A stretch of 31,299 nucleotides of DNA. Origin: Acanthamoeba sp. SK_2022b (Eukaryota; Discosea; Longamoebia; Acanthamoebidae). Positions 1 through 9,759 of the stretch are shown piece by piece. The stretch covers positions 1 through 31,299 of the forward strand of contig JANDJZ010000246.1 of the NCBI GenBank assembly GCA_027943245.1. The letters are read 5' to 3'. Made by a program: the position numbers and the translations under genes. Position 1 is the first letter of the stretch; each line of letters starts with the position of its first letter. The notes below the pieces were generated by a model, which saw only the letters and a program-made list of their open reading frames with translations, was not told where the DNA came from and searched no databases.

Positions 1-13
1 TCTTCGACTGACC

Positions 14-517
14 ATGGACTTCCTCTGTGCCCTCCCTCAGAGAGTAAGGGACAGAAAGTACAACGGGCTCGTGGCCAATGCTCGCCACTTGAATGCCCAG
101 TTGGAGATGGGCGGGGCTACACGTGGCGAAGCACAGTGCCTTGTAGTATCCTGGTACGCGTGCGTACTCAAGTGGAGCACTGCCAAGGAAGGTCGCAAGC
201 TTTACCTCCAGGACTGCAGCATCCTGCAGGCGACGTCTCTGCACTTGGCCTTCTTTCTCTTGTCTCCGAACATGTTGTATGTAGAACCTCCCCACCCCAA
301 CATGGAAAGCACTAACAACCCTGTTTCTCAGCACTTCAACAAGCAGAAACATGGCTCAAGGTCTCGGCCTCCTACTGCACCACAGATTGTGGCTGACAAC
401 TGGCCGCTGTCGGACAATCGGCAGGAGGAAGAAGTCGAAGAGCAGGAGGAAGAAGATGAAGAGGAGCAGGGGCAGGCTTGCCACTATGGCTTTGCTCAGG
501 CTCTCAACGACAACTAA
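14..517 (+). CDS. Hypothetical protein with acidic C-terminal tail
   Basis: An uninterrupted ATG-started frame of 167 codons close to the window edge. I recognise no family. The first half is of mixed composition, with a hydrophobic patch near residues 76-88. The end is a Glu-rich low-complexity tail (about residues 137-151) followed by a short ordinary C-terminus. It may be the last exon of a gene entering from the left, or it may contain an intron: GTATGT near 278 and a pyrimidine-rich acceptor near 331 would allow one and would change the tail's frame. It converges on the 3' end of the ABC transporter, about 300 bp away. Coding status is weakly supported. Confidence 0.25.
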   Translation: MDFLCALPQRVRDRKYNGLVANARHLNAQLEMGGATRGEAQCLVVSWYACVLKWSTAKEGRKLYLQDCSILQATSLHLAFFLLSPNMLYVEPPHPNMESTNNPVSQHFNKQKHGSRSRPPTAPQIVADNWPLSDNRQEEEVEEQEEEDEEEQGQACHYGFAQALNDN

Positions 518-818
518 GTGCACTTTCTGACCGGCTTAGCCACAACTGGGCAGCCATACGTTGTCTTTCTCCCGAAACTCATGAGAGTCATTCCAGCCAG
601 ATCGTACATGTTCTCCCTGTTCCGGCTTGGTGGCCTACAGCAGTGCGGGTAGGCGGGCAATCAAGCTCTCGGCGATACGCCCACCGCGTTGTGCTTGAGC
701 AAACCTCCCCGGCCCAATCTCGGTTGCTCATTCAACGAGTGTGTTGGAGGTGTGGACCACAACTGTGTTGTTGAAACAAAACCATCAACTTTGCTTCCGC
801 AGCTAAGCGCAGGGCGAG
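518..818. other. Convergent intergenic spacer
   Basis: About 300 bp between the hypothetical ORF and the transporter stop codon. Short frames exist on both strands but none shows recognisable protein features. I see no RNA gene or repeat here. Confidence 0.4.
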
Positions 819-1364
819 TTAGTGGTAGACGGGCTTGGCTCGGCTGCCAAAGCAACGCTTGATGTAGTAGCCCAACGAAGGACGGTTTCGTCTGATCCAG
901 AACATCGCCAGGAAGATCACCACGCGCAGGACTGCCACACCGCCCATGCGCATGAGGCCATGTTCAATGAAAGAAGGGGGGGGAGAGAGCAGCGACGACG
1001 TACAGAGGTAGTAACAGAAGACGATCACGACGTTCTCCCAGGGGTTCTGCGGCCAAAGCTCCTCCAGCTTCTTCGCATCCTGCGGTATGCGCGCGGCCAG
1101 GAATCGGTGGTAGTGGTGTGGGAGGGGAGGGAGGGCAGGCCAACATTGCAGCGTAAGTCGACAGCGAACGCGTGAAACGCAAAGAGAGACACGCGTACAT
1201 CTCCGGTGAGGCGGCCCTTGAACTCGTGGAGGGTGAGGCCGTTGATCATGTACGACATCGGGTTGATCGCGTAGGCCCAGTTGTACACGGGCGGCAGGTC
1301 GCTCGGCATCACCAGCACGCCGCACGTCAGGCCGATCACCACTCCGCAGAAGCCGTACGCGCTG

Positions 1365-1427
<63 letters not shown>

Positions 1428-4237
1428 TGTGAGAGATTGACGCGCGTGCCTCCCCCCTCCGCGCACGCGCTGGTTAGCGGCCCGCGCGCACCTGTGCGAA
1501 TAGGACTCGTCCCAGACGAGCGTGCAGGTGAGGAGCCTCGCGATGGAGATGAAGCACTGCGCGCCCAGGTAGTAGATGACAAAGGCGTAGAGCCAACCGT
1601 CGAACGAGTGCTCGAACGGCACGATCGGATAGAACAGCGACGAGAAGGTGAACGCGATGAAGAAGTACTTAAGCAGGTCCGTCACGAGCGTCTCGGCGAT
1701 GAACAGCGGGAACAAGCGATAGTAGCCGTTATTGAGCTCGTGTCTGTGCGTGGCCCGGCCAAATTCAAGAAGAAGAAGAAGAAGAAGAAGAGAGAATAAG
1801 TCGCGCATTGGAGCGTGAGAAGGAGGGGGGGGGTAAGCGAACCGGAAGAACTCTACGTCGGTGTACCATCTGTGAAGCGAGAAGGACGGCAGATCGACGA
1901 CATAGAAGCAGCCCAGGAAATAGGCGTTACGCAGGAAGAGGAAGTCGGACGACGAGATGTAGCGGAACATCAACGCCGCGATGCCGGCCACGGCAGCTCC
2001 TGCAGGAATAATAAATAAATAAATAAATATAACAACCACATAAGGGTCAGTCCATGGATAGGATTGAGGGGAGAGGAGAGGCGCGGCGAGTGGGGGGGGG
2101 GGAAGGACGGTGGCACACACGCACCGATGATCAGGAGCATCCAACAATTGGCGCCGTCGCGCAAGTTGATGAGAATGCTGCGGTACATGAGCACCAGGAA
2201 CTGCATGCCTGTGGACGACACAGCACAGCGTCAGCAGGCCGGCGTGCGGGCGGCAAGCGACAGTGGGGGGGGGGGAGCAGACGGAGAGCGGGGCGGGATG
2301 CGAGTTACCGATGGAGGCGCCCTGCTGGCCACCGTCGTCGACAAAGTCGTCGTTGAGGAAGTTGTCGTCTTCCACGCCGACCTCAGGCAGCTTGTCCTTG
2401 AGCTTGCTGTAGCTCTTCCCCTTGGCCGCGCCCAAGCGGCCGGGGCTCGGGCTGAGCTGGGCTTCGACGAAGCCCGAGGCCCGACTCTCGTCATCGCCGC
2501 CGCTGTCGTCAAAGGGCGAATGCTCGACCTCGGCCTCCTCGCCCTGCGGCAGGTCGGTCGGGTCCCACTCGGGGAACTCACCGCGGCACGCCAGGTCCAC
2601 TGCGTTCGAGCCAACGCCATTCCGTTCAGAGCGTGTTTGCACACGCACACGCACACGCACACGCACACGCACACGCACACGCACACGCACACGCACACGC
2701 ACACGCACACGCACACGCACACGCACACGCAACGGTGCAAGTACCCATGAAATCGGCGGAGGACATGCCCTTGGGCACGACGAGGCCGTGGAGTGTGAAG
2801 AAGGCCTTAAGCTGGGGCTGCGTGCCGAGGAAGAGCATCTGGCCCTCGTAGAACAGCATCACGTGGGTGAACATCTGGAAGATCTCCTCGCGCGGCTGGT
2901 GGATGGAGGTGACCACCAGGCGGTTGTCCATCGCCAGCTCGCGCAAGAGCTCCATCACGTAGTAGGCCGAGTGCGCGTCCAGACCCGAGGTCGGCTCGTC
3001 GAGGAACAGGATCTCTGTCGACGACAATAAAATAAAATAAATTAAATAACACAAACGTAATTCATAAATAAATAAACAATAACAATAAAAAAGCGGTTTT
3101 CTACGAACTGGAGTTCTTCAGGAGCTCGATGCCGATGGCGAGACGGCGGCGCTCGCCGCCAGAGAGGCCCTCTTCGGTGTCGCCAATCATAGACTTCTTC
3201 ACCTTCAGCAAGCCGATGGCGCGCAGGACTTGCTTGACCTGCAACAGGCAAGTGCGCGTCAGCGACTTGTCCAGGGGCAGTGTTGAGCAGCGGAGAGGTC
3301 GTGTACCCTTTGCTTCTTCTCCTGGTAGGTGAGGGTGCGGGGCAAGCCGAGCAGGGCCGAGAACATGAGAGCCTCCCAGACGGTCAAGTTGGGGTGCAGC
3401 TTCTCGTGCTGCAACACGTAACCAAACTCCCTTTAAGGCACACACACACGCACACACACGCACACACGCACACACGCACACGCACACGCACACGCACACG
3501 CACACACCAGCACGCGCGTGAGTGCAGTGCTAGGAGAGGAGAGGCGTCGTTCGAATCGTTGCGCCGTAGAGGGAGGCGCACCTGGCAAGCTTGGGCGTCA
3601 GCGGCTGATCGTCGACCACAACGGATCCCCTGATGTTGTACACCGAGTGATCCGCGTGGCCCGAGACCGTTCTGTTTTGTTTTTGTTTTAAATAAACGTT
3701 AGCGGGGCTAGCACCCAAAGGGCGATGGGGCGGGAGGCCTGTCTAACCTGATGAAAGTGGTCTTGCCACCGCCAGACGGACCCAGCACTGCCACCATCGC
3801 CGGGGCCTGAAACCGTCGAAGAGGTAAGAATTGTTTTTAATGTTTTCATCTTTAATATTTAAATAATATTTAAATTATTCATAAAAGGTAAAATGAGCGA
3901 CGAATGGCCAGAAATGAGATCTCGCGCGATGTGTTGGGTTGGGAGGAAAGACAAGTACCTGAAGGCGACCGGTGAGATCGCGTAGAATGTGCTTGGGAAT
4001 GCCTTTGGGCCCGCCACACAGGCCTTGGAAATAGGAAGGGGGCACGAAGACGTTCACGTTGTTGAACTCGATAGATGATCCGCGCGCAGCTGGCGAGGAG
4101 CCAAGGGATGAGGGGGTAAGCGAAGCGGCCCCCACGGAATTACCGTCATCTTCGCCGTTGTCGCCGAAATCGGCCGATTGCATGGGGACCATCTCGTGGT
4201 CCTCTTGTTCGTAGCCCTCAAGCTCGTGCGGATCCAT
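819..4237 (-). CDS. ABCG-family half-transporter (NBD-TMD)
   Basis: ATP-driven membrane exporter of the ABCG/White type; the substrate cannot be told from sequence. Thirteen exons close in phase to 695 residues: 4237-3959, 3806-3748, 3671-3582, 3430-3307, 3238-3109, 3014-2745, 2599-2309, 2208-2125, 1999-1843, 1743-1492, 1361-1199, 1079-1004, 931-819. Domain order is NBD then TMD. Walker A GPSGGGKT lies at about 102-109, signature LSGGERR at 209-215, and Walker B with D-loop (ILFLDEPTSGLD) from about 229. A linker rich in Asp, Glu and Ser (about 320-414) precedes six predicted membrane segments. The extracellular region before the last helix includes NPMSYMINGLTLHEF, typical of the family. A half-transporter must dimerise to work. 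The N-terminal 60 residues are acidic and look disordered. Length is normal for ABCG. Introns 6 and 10 hold large microsatellites. Confidence 0.95.
1369..1426. repeat. (TG)n array in ABCG intron 10
   Basis: About 29 TG units on the plus strand, read as CA in the transcript. It lies just upstream of the splice acceptor at 1362. Confidence 0.95.
1767..1795. repeat. (AAG)n run in ABCG intron 9
   Basis: Short trinucleotide run, CTT in the transcript. It forms the pyrimidine tract ahead of the exon 10 acceptor. Confidence 0.8.
2639..2731. repeat. (CACACG)n hexanucleotide array in ABCG intron 6
   Basis: About 15 near-perfect hexamers, GTGTGC in the transcript. It begins about a dozen bases after the intron 6 donor. 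All six frames stay open through it and create spurious RV, AH, TR or VC dipeptide ORFs. Confidence 0.95.
3437..3507. repeat. Mixed CA/CACACG array in ABCG intron 3
   Basis: CACACACG units grading into CACACG. It lies within intron 3, immediately before the acceptor of exon 4 in the transcript. Confidence 0.9.
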
Positions 4238-4636
4238 CTTCTTTCAAAGTTTTTGAAAACACAAGGGGGCTGGCCCAGGCCTACGCTGGATCAAGCTTAT
4301 CAGGTCTGGTTCTTCCTTGGCGCGAGACAGCAACCGGAAAACAAGAATCCGCCGGTTAAGATGGCGCTACACGCCAGCATTGCTCCGCCATTGGCCCGCG
4401 GCCATAAGTCGCCGCACACGCCGTCTCGGGAGGTTGCCTTTCTAATTATTATAATATCAATTACCTTTCCAATTAATTGGACGTTTATTCAATCAAAAAG
4501 AGGTGGTGGAGCTTAGTGGAGGGCTAACCACACCGCCAGCATACCCCTGCGAATTCACGCGGTCTTTGCAGGATTGCGTGCCGCAGGGGTCATCGGTTCG
4601 AGTGATTTGCCGGCCGTGTGGACGACGACGTGGTCC
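4238..4636. promoter_or_regulatory. Upstream region of the ABCG gene
   Basis: About 400 bp without a convincing ORF between the transporter start and the permuted tRNA. It holds an AT-rich block at 4441-4500. The run of five A at 4495-4499 is TTTTT on the minus strand and could serve as an RNA polymerase III stop for the tRNA transcript, although it is about 138 nt downstream of the 5' half. No TATA box stands out. Confidence 0.35.
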
Positions 4637-4709
4637 CTGGCGTGTTACCGTTACACCACGACCCCAGTGGAGTCGCCGGGAGTCGAACCCGGAGCGCCAG
4701 CGTGCAGGG
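4637..4709 (-). tRNA. Candidate circularly permuted tRNA-Ala(UGC)
   Basis: On the minus strand the 3' half (4709-4668) comes first, then spacer CT, then the 5' half (4665-4637). Rejoined in tRNA order the pieces make a complete cloverleaf. The acceptor stem is GGGGTCG with CGACTCC, where the single wobble is G3:U70 and the discriminator is A73. The D arm is GTGT-AACGGTA-ACAC, the anticodon stem CCAG with CTGG plus C31-G39, and the T arm CCGGG-TTCGACT-CCCGG. U8, A14, A15 with U48, G18, G19, A21, G53, U54, U55, C56, G57, A58 and C61 are all in place. A B-box match (GGTTCGACTCC) precedes an A-box match (TGGTGTAACGG), the reverse of a normal gene. The loop reads CCTGCAC, giving anticodon UGC. G3:U70, A73 and UGC independently agree on alanine. 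Flanking TGGTCC (4719-4714) and GGACCA (4636-4631) are complementary and extend the anticodon stem, as leader-trailer helices do in permuted precursors. Oddities are C33 instead of U33 and a junction at 30/31. Expression is unknown. Confidence 0.6.
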
Positions 4710-4882
4710 TAAAGGACCAGCCGCCAATGGTGCCCTCCATGGCAAGCATTGGAGCACCTCTGCCCTTCCCTCCCTCCTCGCTCCTGCTTTATGCTACCCG
4801 CTCTGGGGCCGTTCGTTTTGTTATGGGTAGCCTCCCCCGTTCAGCGAATGCGCCATGTTGCACCCCTCGAATCAACGAGAAC

Positions 4883-6035
4883 TCAGTCGCGCTGCCGGGA
4901 AGCGGGCCACTTGGACTTTACGGGCTGGCACATGTCGGCAAGTGCGTGCTGCAGGATCTTGGTGACCTGCTCACCGTAGAGCTTCCCCATCCCGCTCGTC
5001 GTTTCACGATGTCCTGGCCGAGCGGAGAAAGTGGTGTGGTGTGGAGTGTGTGAGTGTGTGAGTGTGGGTGTGAGAAAGGGGCAGCAATCGATCACCGGGG
5101 GGAGGGTCGAAAACCTGCGACGTTGATGATGGCGATCTTGTTTCTGGTGACCCAGTCACGGATCAGCTGAGCCGTCTCCTCCAGACGCTCGTCGCTCACG
5201 TCTTCGATCACCAGCACCGGTCGCCAGCCGTCGTCCTTGCTCCGCGCCCTCTCCGGGCCGTACGTCCACTGCCTGCCCCCGATACAGCCAGTCATACAAC
5301 CGCTCCAGGCCAGGTCGCACGCGTGCTGAGGAAGTCAAGCGTGTGCGAACCGTAGTTGGGCCCAGCCGATGGTCTTGTCGGTGCCGTTGCCGGGGTGTAG
5401 GCGGAAGGCGATGGTGCCATCGGCATCATCGACGTTCTTCAGAAAGGAGCGTGTCACAGCGATCAAGTCAGTTTTTGTGACCGTATACCGGATGAAGGTG
5501 GTGGTATACCTTTCGCGTTCGCGCGGCGTAGCTGAGCTGGCCGTCGTCCACCAGGCCATACAGGCGCTTCAGCGATATGTCAGGCCCTGCGCCACGCACG
5601 CGTCAGTCGTGCAACATATCTGGGGTGAGTTGGTTAGGGGAGGCAACCGTGTTCGGTTAGGTAGTTGTCGGGGGCGGTGCCGCCGGTGGCCACTCCGAGG
5701 AGTCGGCCTGCCTCGAGCCCGGCGCGGTCGGCCCCCGTCTGCCCGCCGGAGATGATCCGCACTACCTTGCCCGTCCACTTGGCCTCCGGGGTAACTCTGC
5801 CACGCTCCACTGGCCCCGCAGCTGGGTAGGAGCCTCCTCCTCTCTTGTTTCCTCCACCTCTACTGCCTCCTGTCCCCGGCGTAGAGCCACCAGAGAGGAC
5901 TGGGCTGCTGTCACCTGCCCCACTTTCGCTGCTCGAGGAGGTGGGCACATACGCCGCCATTGTTGGTTGCTTGGTCTTCTTGGCTGGCGTGCCACCCGCC
6001 TGTGCTCTCGGCAGCCTCTGGTTTCCCTTCCTCAT
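4883..6035 (-). CDS. SLOG/YpsA-like putative molybdenum-carrier family protein
   Basis: Five exons close in phase (6035-5648, 5586-5510, 5436-5351, 5272-5115, 5013-4883) to 279 residues. A Ser/Gly-rich, probably disordered N-terminus of about 90 residues leads into a Rossmann-like core that starts VVRIISGGQTGADRAGLEAG. GGQTGAD is the nucleotide-loop motif of the YpsA-like SLOG family. Further family landmarks in order are YAARTRKNV, DGTIAFRLHPG, DKTIGWAQ, RPVLVIEDV and INVAGHRE. The family was annotated as molybdenum-cofactor carrier and is now placed with nucleotide-derivative-binding SLOG proteins; no reaction is established. It is mostly bacterial, so an intron-bearing copy suggests old acquisition. 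A second in-frame ATG near 5960 would drop 25 N-terminal residues. It sits tail-to-head with the kinase, about 145 bp away. Confidence 0.88.
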
Positions 6036-6179
6036 CTCTGGGGGCCTTGTCGTTCTGCCACTCCTGTGACTATCTTCACCTTTACTGGAAGAGTTTCACA
6101 GAATTTCGGAAATGGTTTGATTGGACAAAAAAGTTTCCCTTTTCTTTTTTTCTTTTTAAAGATATCGTCGGTAGGCGCA

Positions 6180-7039
6180 TCAAAAGGCGATGGAGACGTA
6201 GTTGTTGACGGCCTCCTGCTTGCCTCTGAGGGTGGCCGACTCGCCGGCCTGGTCCGGGAAGAGGGCCTCGTAGGGCCATCCGTCGCATGGCCGCTTTAGT
6301 CGCATCTCCTTGTTGTACTTGGTGATTACCTCCTCCTGTCAGACCAGACGCAAAAAAACACACGTTAGGTGAGCAGCAGCAGAGCGCGGGCTCGCTCAGG
6401 AAGTCGTACGAGCTCGCTGCACTGGCTGCCGCCGATGGTGTAGGGGCCGCCGGGCTTGTGGAGCACGCGGTAGTGCTTGATAAGCGCTTTGCCCTTCACG
6501 CTGTCCCGCACGCTGGCGGACCATTATTGTGACACGCCGCGAGGAGTCAACACACGTGCGTGGCATGCACGCACACACATGTGACAAACCGAAGCGATGC
6601 GCGCGGGAGAGCGGCGGCAGTACCTGATGGAGTAGCTGCCCGGGTCTTGCATGCTGAACCGCACCAAGAACGTGCCTGGCGATGTCGCGAATGCATTTAT
6701 GAAAGGACATCAGTCACGGAGCGATAGATGTGGCCATGAGGAAGGCTTGCGGGTGTGGCGCGTGCCTCGCTTGTGGGCCATCGAGAGCTTCTTCTCGGCC
6801 TCGTCTGCCGACAGAAACCCAAAGAACCACCTGCGCCAGCGTCAAGGGAGAGAAGGCGTGCAGGCGTGTGAGCTGGGAAGTCACAGCACGTTCCGCATTC
6901 ACCACGCGTGGCAGGCAGAAGGAGTGGAAAGGGGGAGGGGGAGGCTCACTTACCGCTTGCGAAGCAGGTTCTCCATTCTCGAGAGGATGGACGCGTCCTC
7001 CCTGCGAGACAACAATCGCGTTCGTGGTTTTTAGAGCTG

Positions 7040-7103
<64 letters not shown>

Positions 7104-9759
7104 TCAGCGTACCATGGACCGAAGCAGGTGACGCTCCAGGCAAAATCTTCGATCGAGACCTCTTGGTCGGGGTTGTTGGCTGCGCGTATGTATGTGTTGA
7201 GTGGGGGGGGGGAGGCGGGCGCGTGAGAGATTCACGCAAAGGAGAGTGGGATGAGGTGCAGGGGAGGTGTAAGGGGGAGGGGAGGAGCGTTTACCGACGA
7301 GCTGCTTGAGGCAGGCCAGCTTGAGTTCGGCGCCGGGAGTCAGCGGTAGGAAGGGCCCGTGCTTCTCGTGTACATAGGCTGGCCATGTCCCGCAGTCGTG
7401 AGCCTCTCCCTCCCCCAAACGACCAGACAGCGACGAGCAACCGCGGAGGGGGGGGAGGCGTACTGGCGAAGGCAGTCATGAAGTCCTTCCAGGGCAGCTT
7501 GACCTTGTCGACACACTTTTCCCGCCAGAACCGTCGGGCCGTGTTGTCGGCGATGAGGCCCTCCACGACCACGTCGTCGAGCACGCTCAGTATCTCGGCG
7601 AACGTGGGCCGATCCTCTGCCACGCGTGATCGACACCGTAGTGAGCAGCGCGCGTGCGGGCGTGTATGTGGGGGGGGGGCTGTGTACTCGGATTGGGCTG
7701 CCAGCACGAATGGATCAGGCCGCGAAGCGTCGGTGTGCAGTCTGGCGGAACCTCGGGCCTCCTGTGTTCCACGCAAACGGTCTGGATCGCGCATGCGCGC
7801 ACAGTGGTCACGCGATCAGTCGCACGCCTGGCTATGATCCGAAAAAGCGCGCACGCCGAAGAGAGCCGGGAGGGCCAGTTACCTGTACGAGCTGTTTGAG
7901 GGATTTGACGGTTTGAAACGGTGTCTGCTCCGTGAGCAATTCCCTGCATGGCACGCACACGCGAAATGGGGGGGAGGAAGAGAGAGAGAGAAGCGAGAGA
8001 ACGCAATCAACGTCGGCCGTTCTTCCCCCAACACGATCCGTCGCGCGGGCCGGTACCACAGCAAAAGCCCAAAGCTGTACACGTCCTGGGAAGGGGAGGA
8101 GGAGATGCGATTAGCCGACCGCTACGCCGTGCACGGGATTCTTTGGGAGTGAGGGAGCGGCTGCGGAGGAGAGAAGCTCCGTACAGCTTTCTCGTCGAAG
8201 GGCTGACGCATCAACACCTCGGGCGCCATCCTAACGGCGAGAACAAGCGCGCAATGGATCAAGAGCTGCAGGCCTTTAAACACGACACGAGCAAGAGAGC
8301 GGGTGGACAACGAACCACAGGGGGGTGCCTGCGTAGGCCGTGGGGTCTTGTTGCAAGCCGAGGTCGTTCTCCTGCTTGACCTGCGACAGACCAAAGTCTA
8401 CCGCGAAAACGAGCACACCACATACGCGTGAGCGCGCCTCTTTAACATCTCGTAACGCCACACATCATCACACTCACGGTACCCGAAACCTTGACGGTCC
8501 AATTGTCGTCGACCAGCAAATTGGCTATTGCAAGAGGGAGTACACGGGGGGGGGGGGAAGCAAACGAATCAGCGCGTGGCTGGCCCGCCAGAACACCGCA
8601 GACTGAGAGAGTACAGTGAGGCCACCATCGCGTATAAGCGTACCCGACTTCAGGTCTCTATGAATGAACGGTGGCTCGGAGCAATGCAGCCTTTTATGTG
8701 CATTCGAGTGTGTGTGATGTGTGTGTTGTGAGAAGTTGCAAGCGGAAGCGAGATTGACGGCGGCGTACCAGTTCATGCCGAGAGCTGCCTGCTTGGCGAT
8801 GAGCATCTTGCGTTTGAACGACAGCGGCGCCTTGGCACTGCCGTACAAGAGGTCGTGCACGGAGCCGCGGGACATATACTCCGTGACCTACGAGCGCACA
8901 CCGCCCATCGCTCGTCGGTTAGGACGCGCACCACCACTCACATCACCACCACCATCACCACCCATCGGTCGGCGGACAGTCGTAGAGGTGAGGAGCAGAG
9001 GCGTGAGCGTGAGAGGAGGAGAAGGAGGAGAAGGAGGAGAAGGAGGAGAAGGAGGAGAAGGAGGAGAAGGAGGAGAAGGAGGAGAAGGAGGAGAAGGAGG
9101 AGAAGGAGGAGAAGGAGGAGAAGGAGGAGAAGGAGGAGAAGGAGAAGGGGGTCGGGGCGCTTTACATGAAAAGCAGGAGGTGGGGTTGGCGCAGCTTGCT
9201 CATGATGGCCACCTCTTTCCGGAAGGCATCGAGCGTGTCGGAGTCAAGCTTCTGCTTCTGCAACACTTTGACCGCCACCTCCTGCCCGCGCAGCTTGCCC
9301 TGTGGTGGGTGTGAGCACGCCCGCAGCAAGGCCATCAGACATAACCGAGAGGCCAGTCCAGAAGAGGCGGAAGTGAGGAGGAGGCCCCGTTGCGCGACGC
9401 GAGGGAGAAAGGGGGCGACATGCCTTGTACACGGCACCGAACGCGCCTTGCCCGAGCTTGGCGCCCAGCTTGATCTCGGACGACTTGATCTCCCACGTCA
9501 CCGACGCCTCCCTCTTGTCGACAGCGCTGCCAACGCTCACCCCCACCGACTGCCCGCTGTCTTTGTTGACTTTGGCCTGCTGTCAATCCAGCGTACGTTT
9601 GAGCTCAAGTCAATCACATGTCCGGGGGGGGGGCATTACTTGCGATCGGGACGCCTGTGGCTCATCCTCGGTTGAATCTGGAGGACAGGATAATATAAGG
9701 CAAACGGATGGCCAAAAAGTTGAATCCAGCGTACCGGTAAGCCAGGCCGAGTCCTCCAT
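6180..9759 (-). CDS. SHK-like TKL protein kinase with C-terminal SH2 domain
   Basis: A cytoplasmic signalling kinase of the amoebal SHK type, with kinase domain first and SH2 last. Twenty exons run from ATG 9759-9757 to TGA 6182-6180, about 545 residues. Kinase motifs in order: LGQGAFGAVYKG, E-VAVKVL, alpha-C Glu in AFRKEV, VTEYMSRGS, IHRDLKSANLLV, DFGLS, GTPLWMAPEVL and DVYSFGLLLW. GTPLWMAPE suggests Ser/Thr or dual specificity. After a linker (WREKCVDKVKLPWKDF and so on), the SH2 domain starts at WFFGFLSADEAEKKL and continues with GTFLVRFS, whose Arg is the phosphotyrosine-binding residue, then IKHYRV and YTIGGSQ. Two introns have GC donors (AAG|GCATGT at 9423; GAG|GCACGC at 6765). Exon 4 ends LLLFM with two leftover bases while the next recognisable exon (8887-8769) starts VTEYM in phase 0. 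The roughly 11 residues expected between them are not found; see findings. Phase closes at every other junction. Confidence 0.92.
7039..7101. repeat. (TG)n array in kinase intron 15
   Basis: About 31 TG units, CA in the transcript, lying between exon 15 (ends 7113) and exon 16 (starts 7001). Confidence 0.95.
9014..9148. repeat. (GGAGAA)n array in kinase intron 4
   Basis: Roughly 22 hexamers, TTCTCC in the transcript. The open plus-strand frames of repeated GGE or RRR are by-products. It lies where a small kinase exon is expected but missing. Confidence 0.95.

Noticed and set aside
819..2732. A single 637-codon minus-strand ORF with a long Arg-Val repeat
   Set aside because: It reads through several transporter exons and introns plus the CACACG array. 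The phased 13-exon model explains the same DNA with intact domains.
2639..3507. Possible CRISPR-like or satellite arrays
   Set aside because: Units are 2-6 bp with no unique spacers; these are microsatellites.
4560..4665. A second ordinary tRNA starting at GGGGTCG and ending near TGACCCC (plus 4587-4593)
   Set aside because: The ends can pair, but there is no TTCRA T loop with a paired stem and no usable anticodon loop. The permuted reading satisfies all arms.
4574..5053. Plus-strand ORFs of 70-159 codons over the tRNA-like locus
   Set aside because: Composition-driven shadows of the SLOG gene's 3' part and the RNA structure; no protein motifs.
8721..9314. Plus-strand ORFs of repeated GGE or poly-Arg
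   Set aside because: They are the GGAGAA array read in different frames inside a kinase intron.
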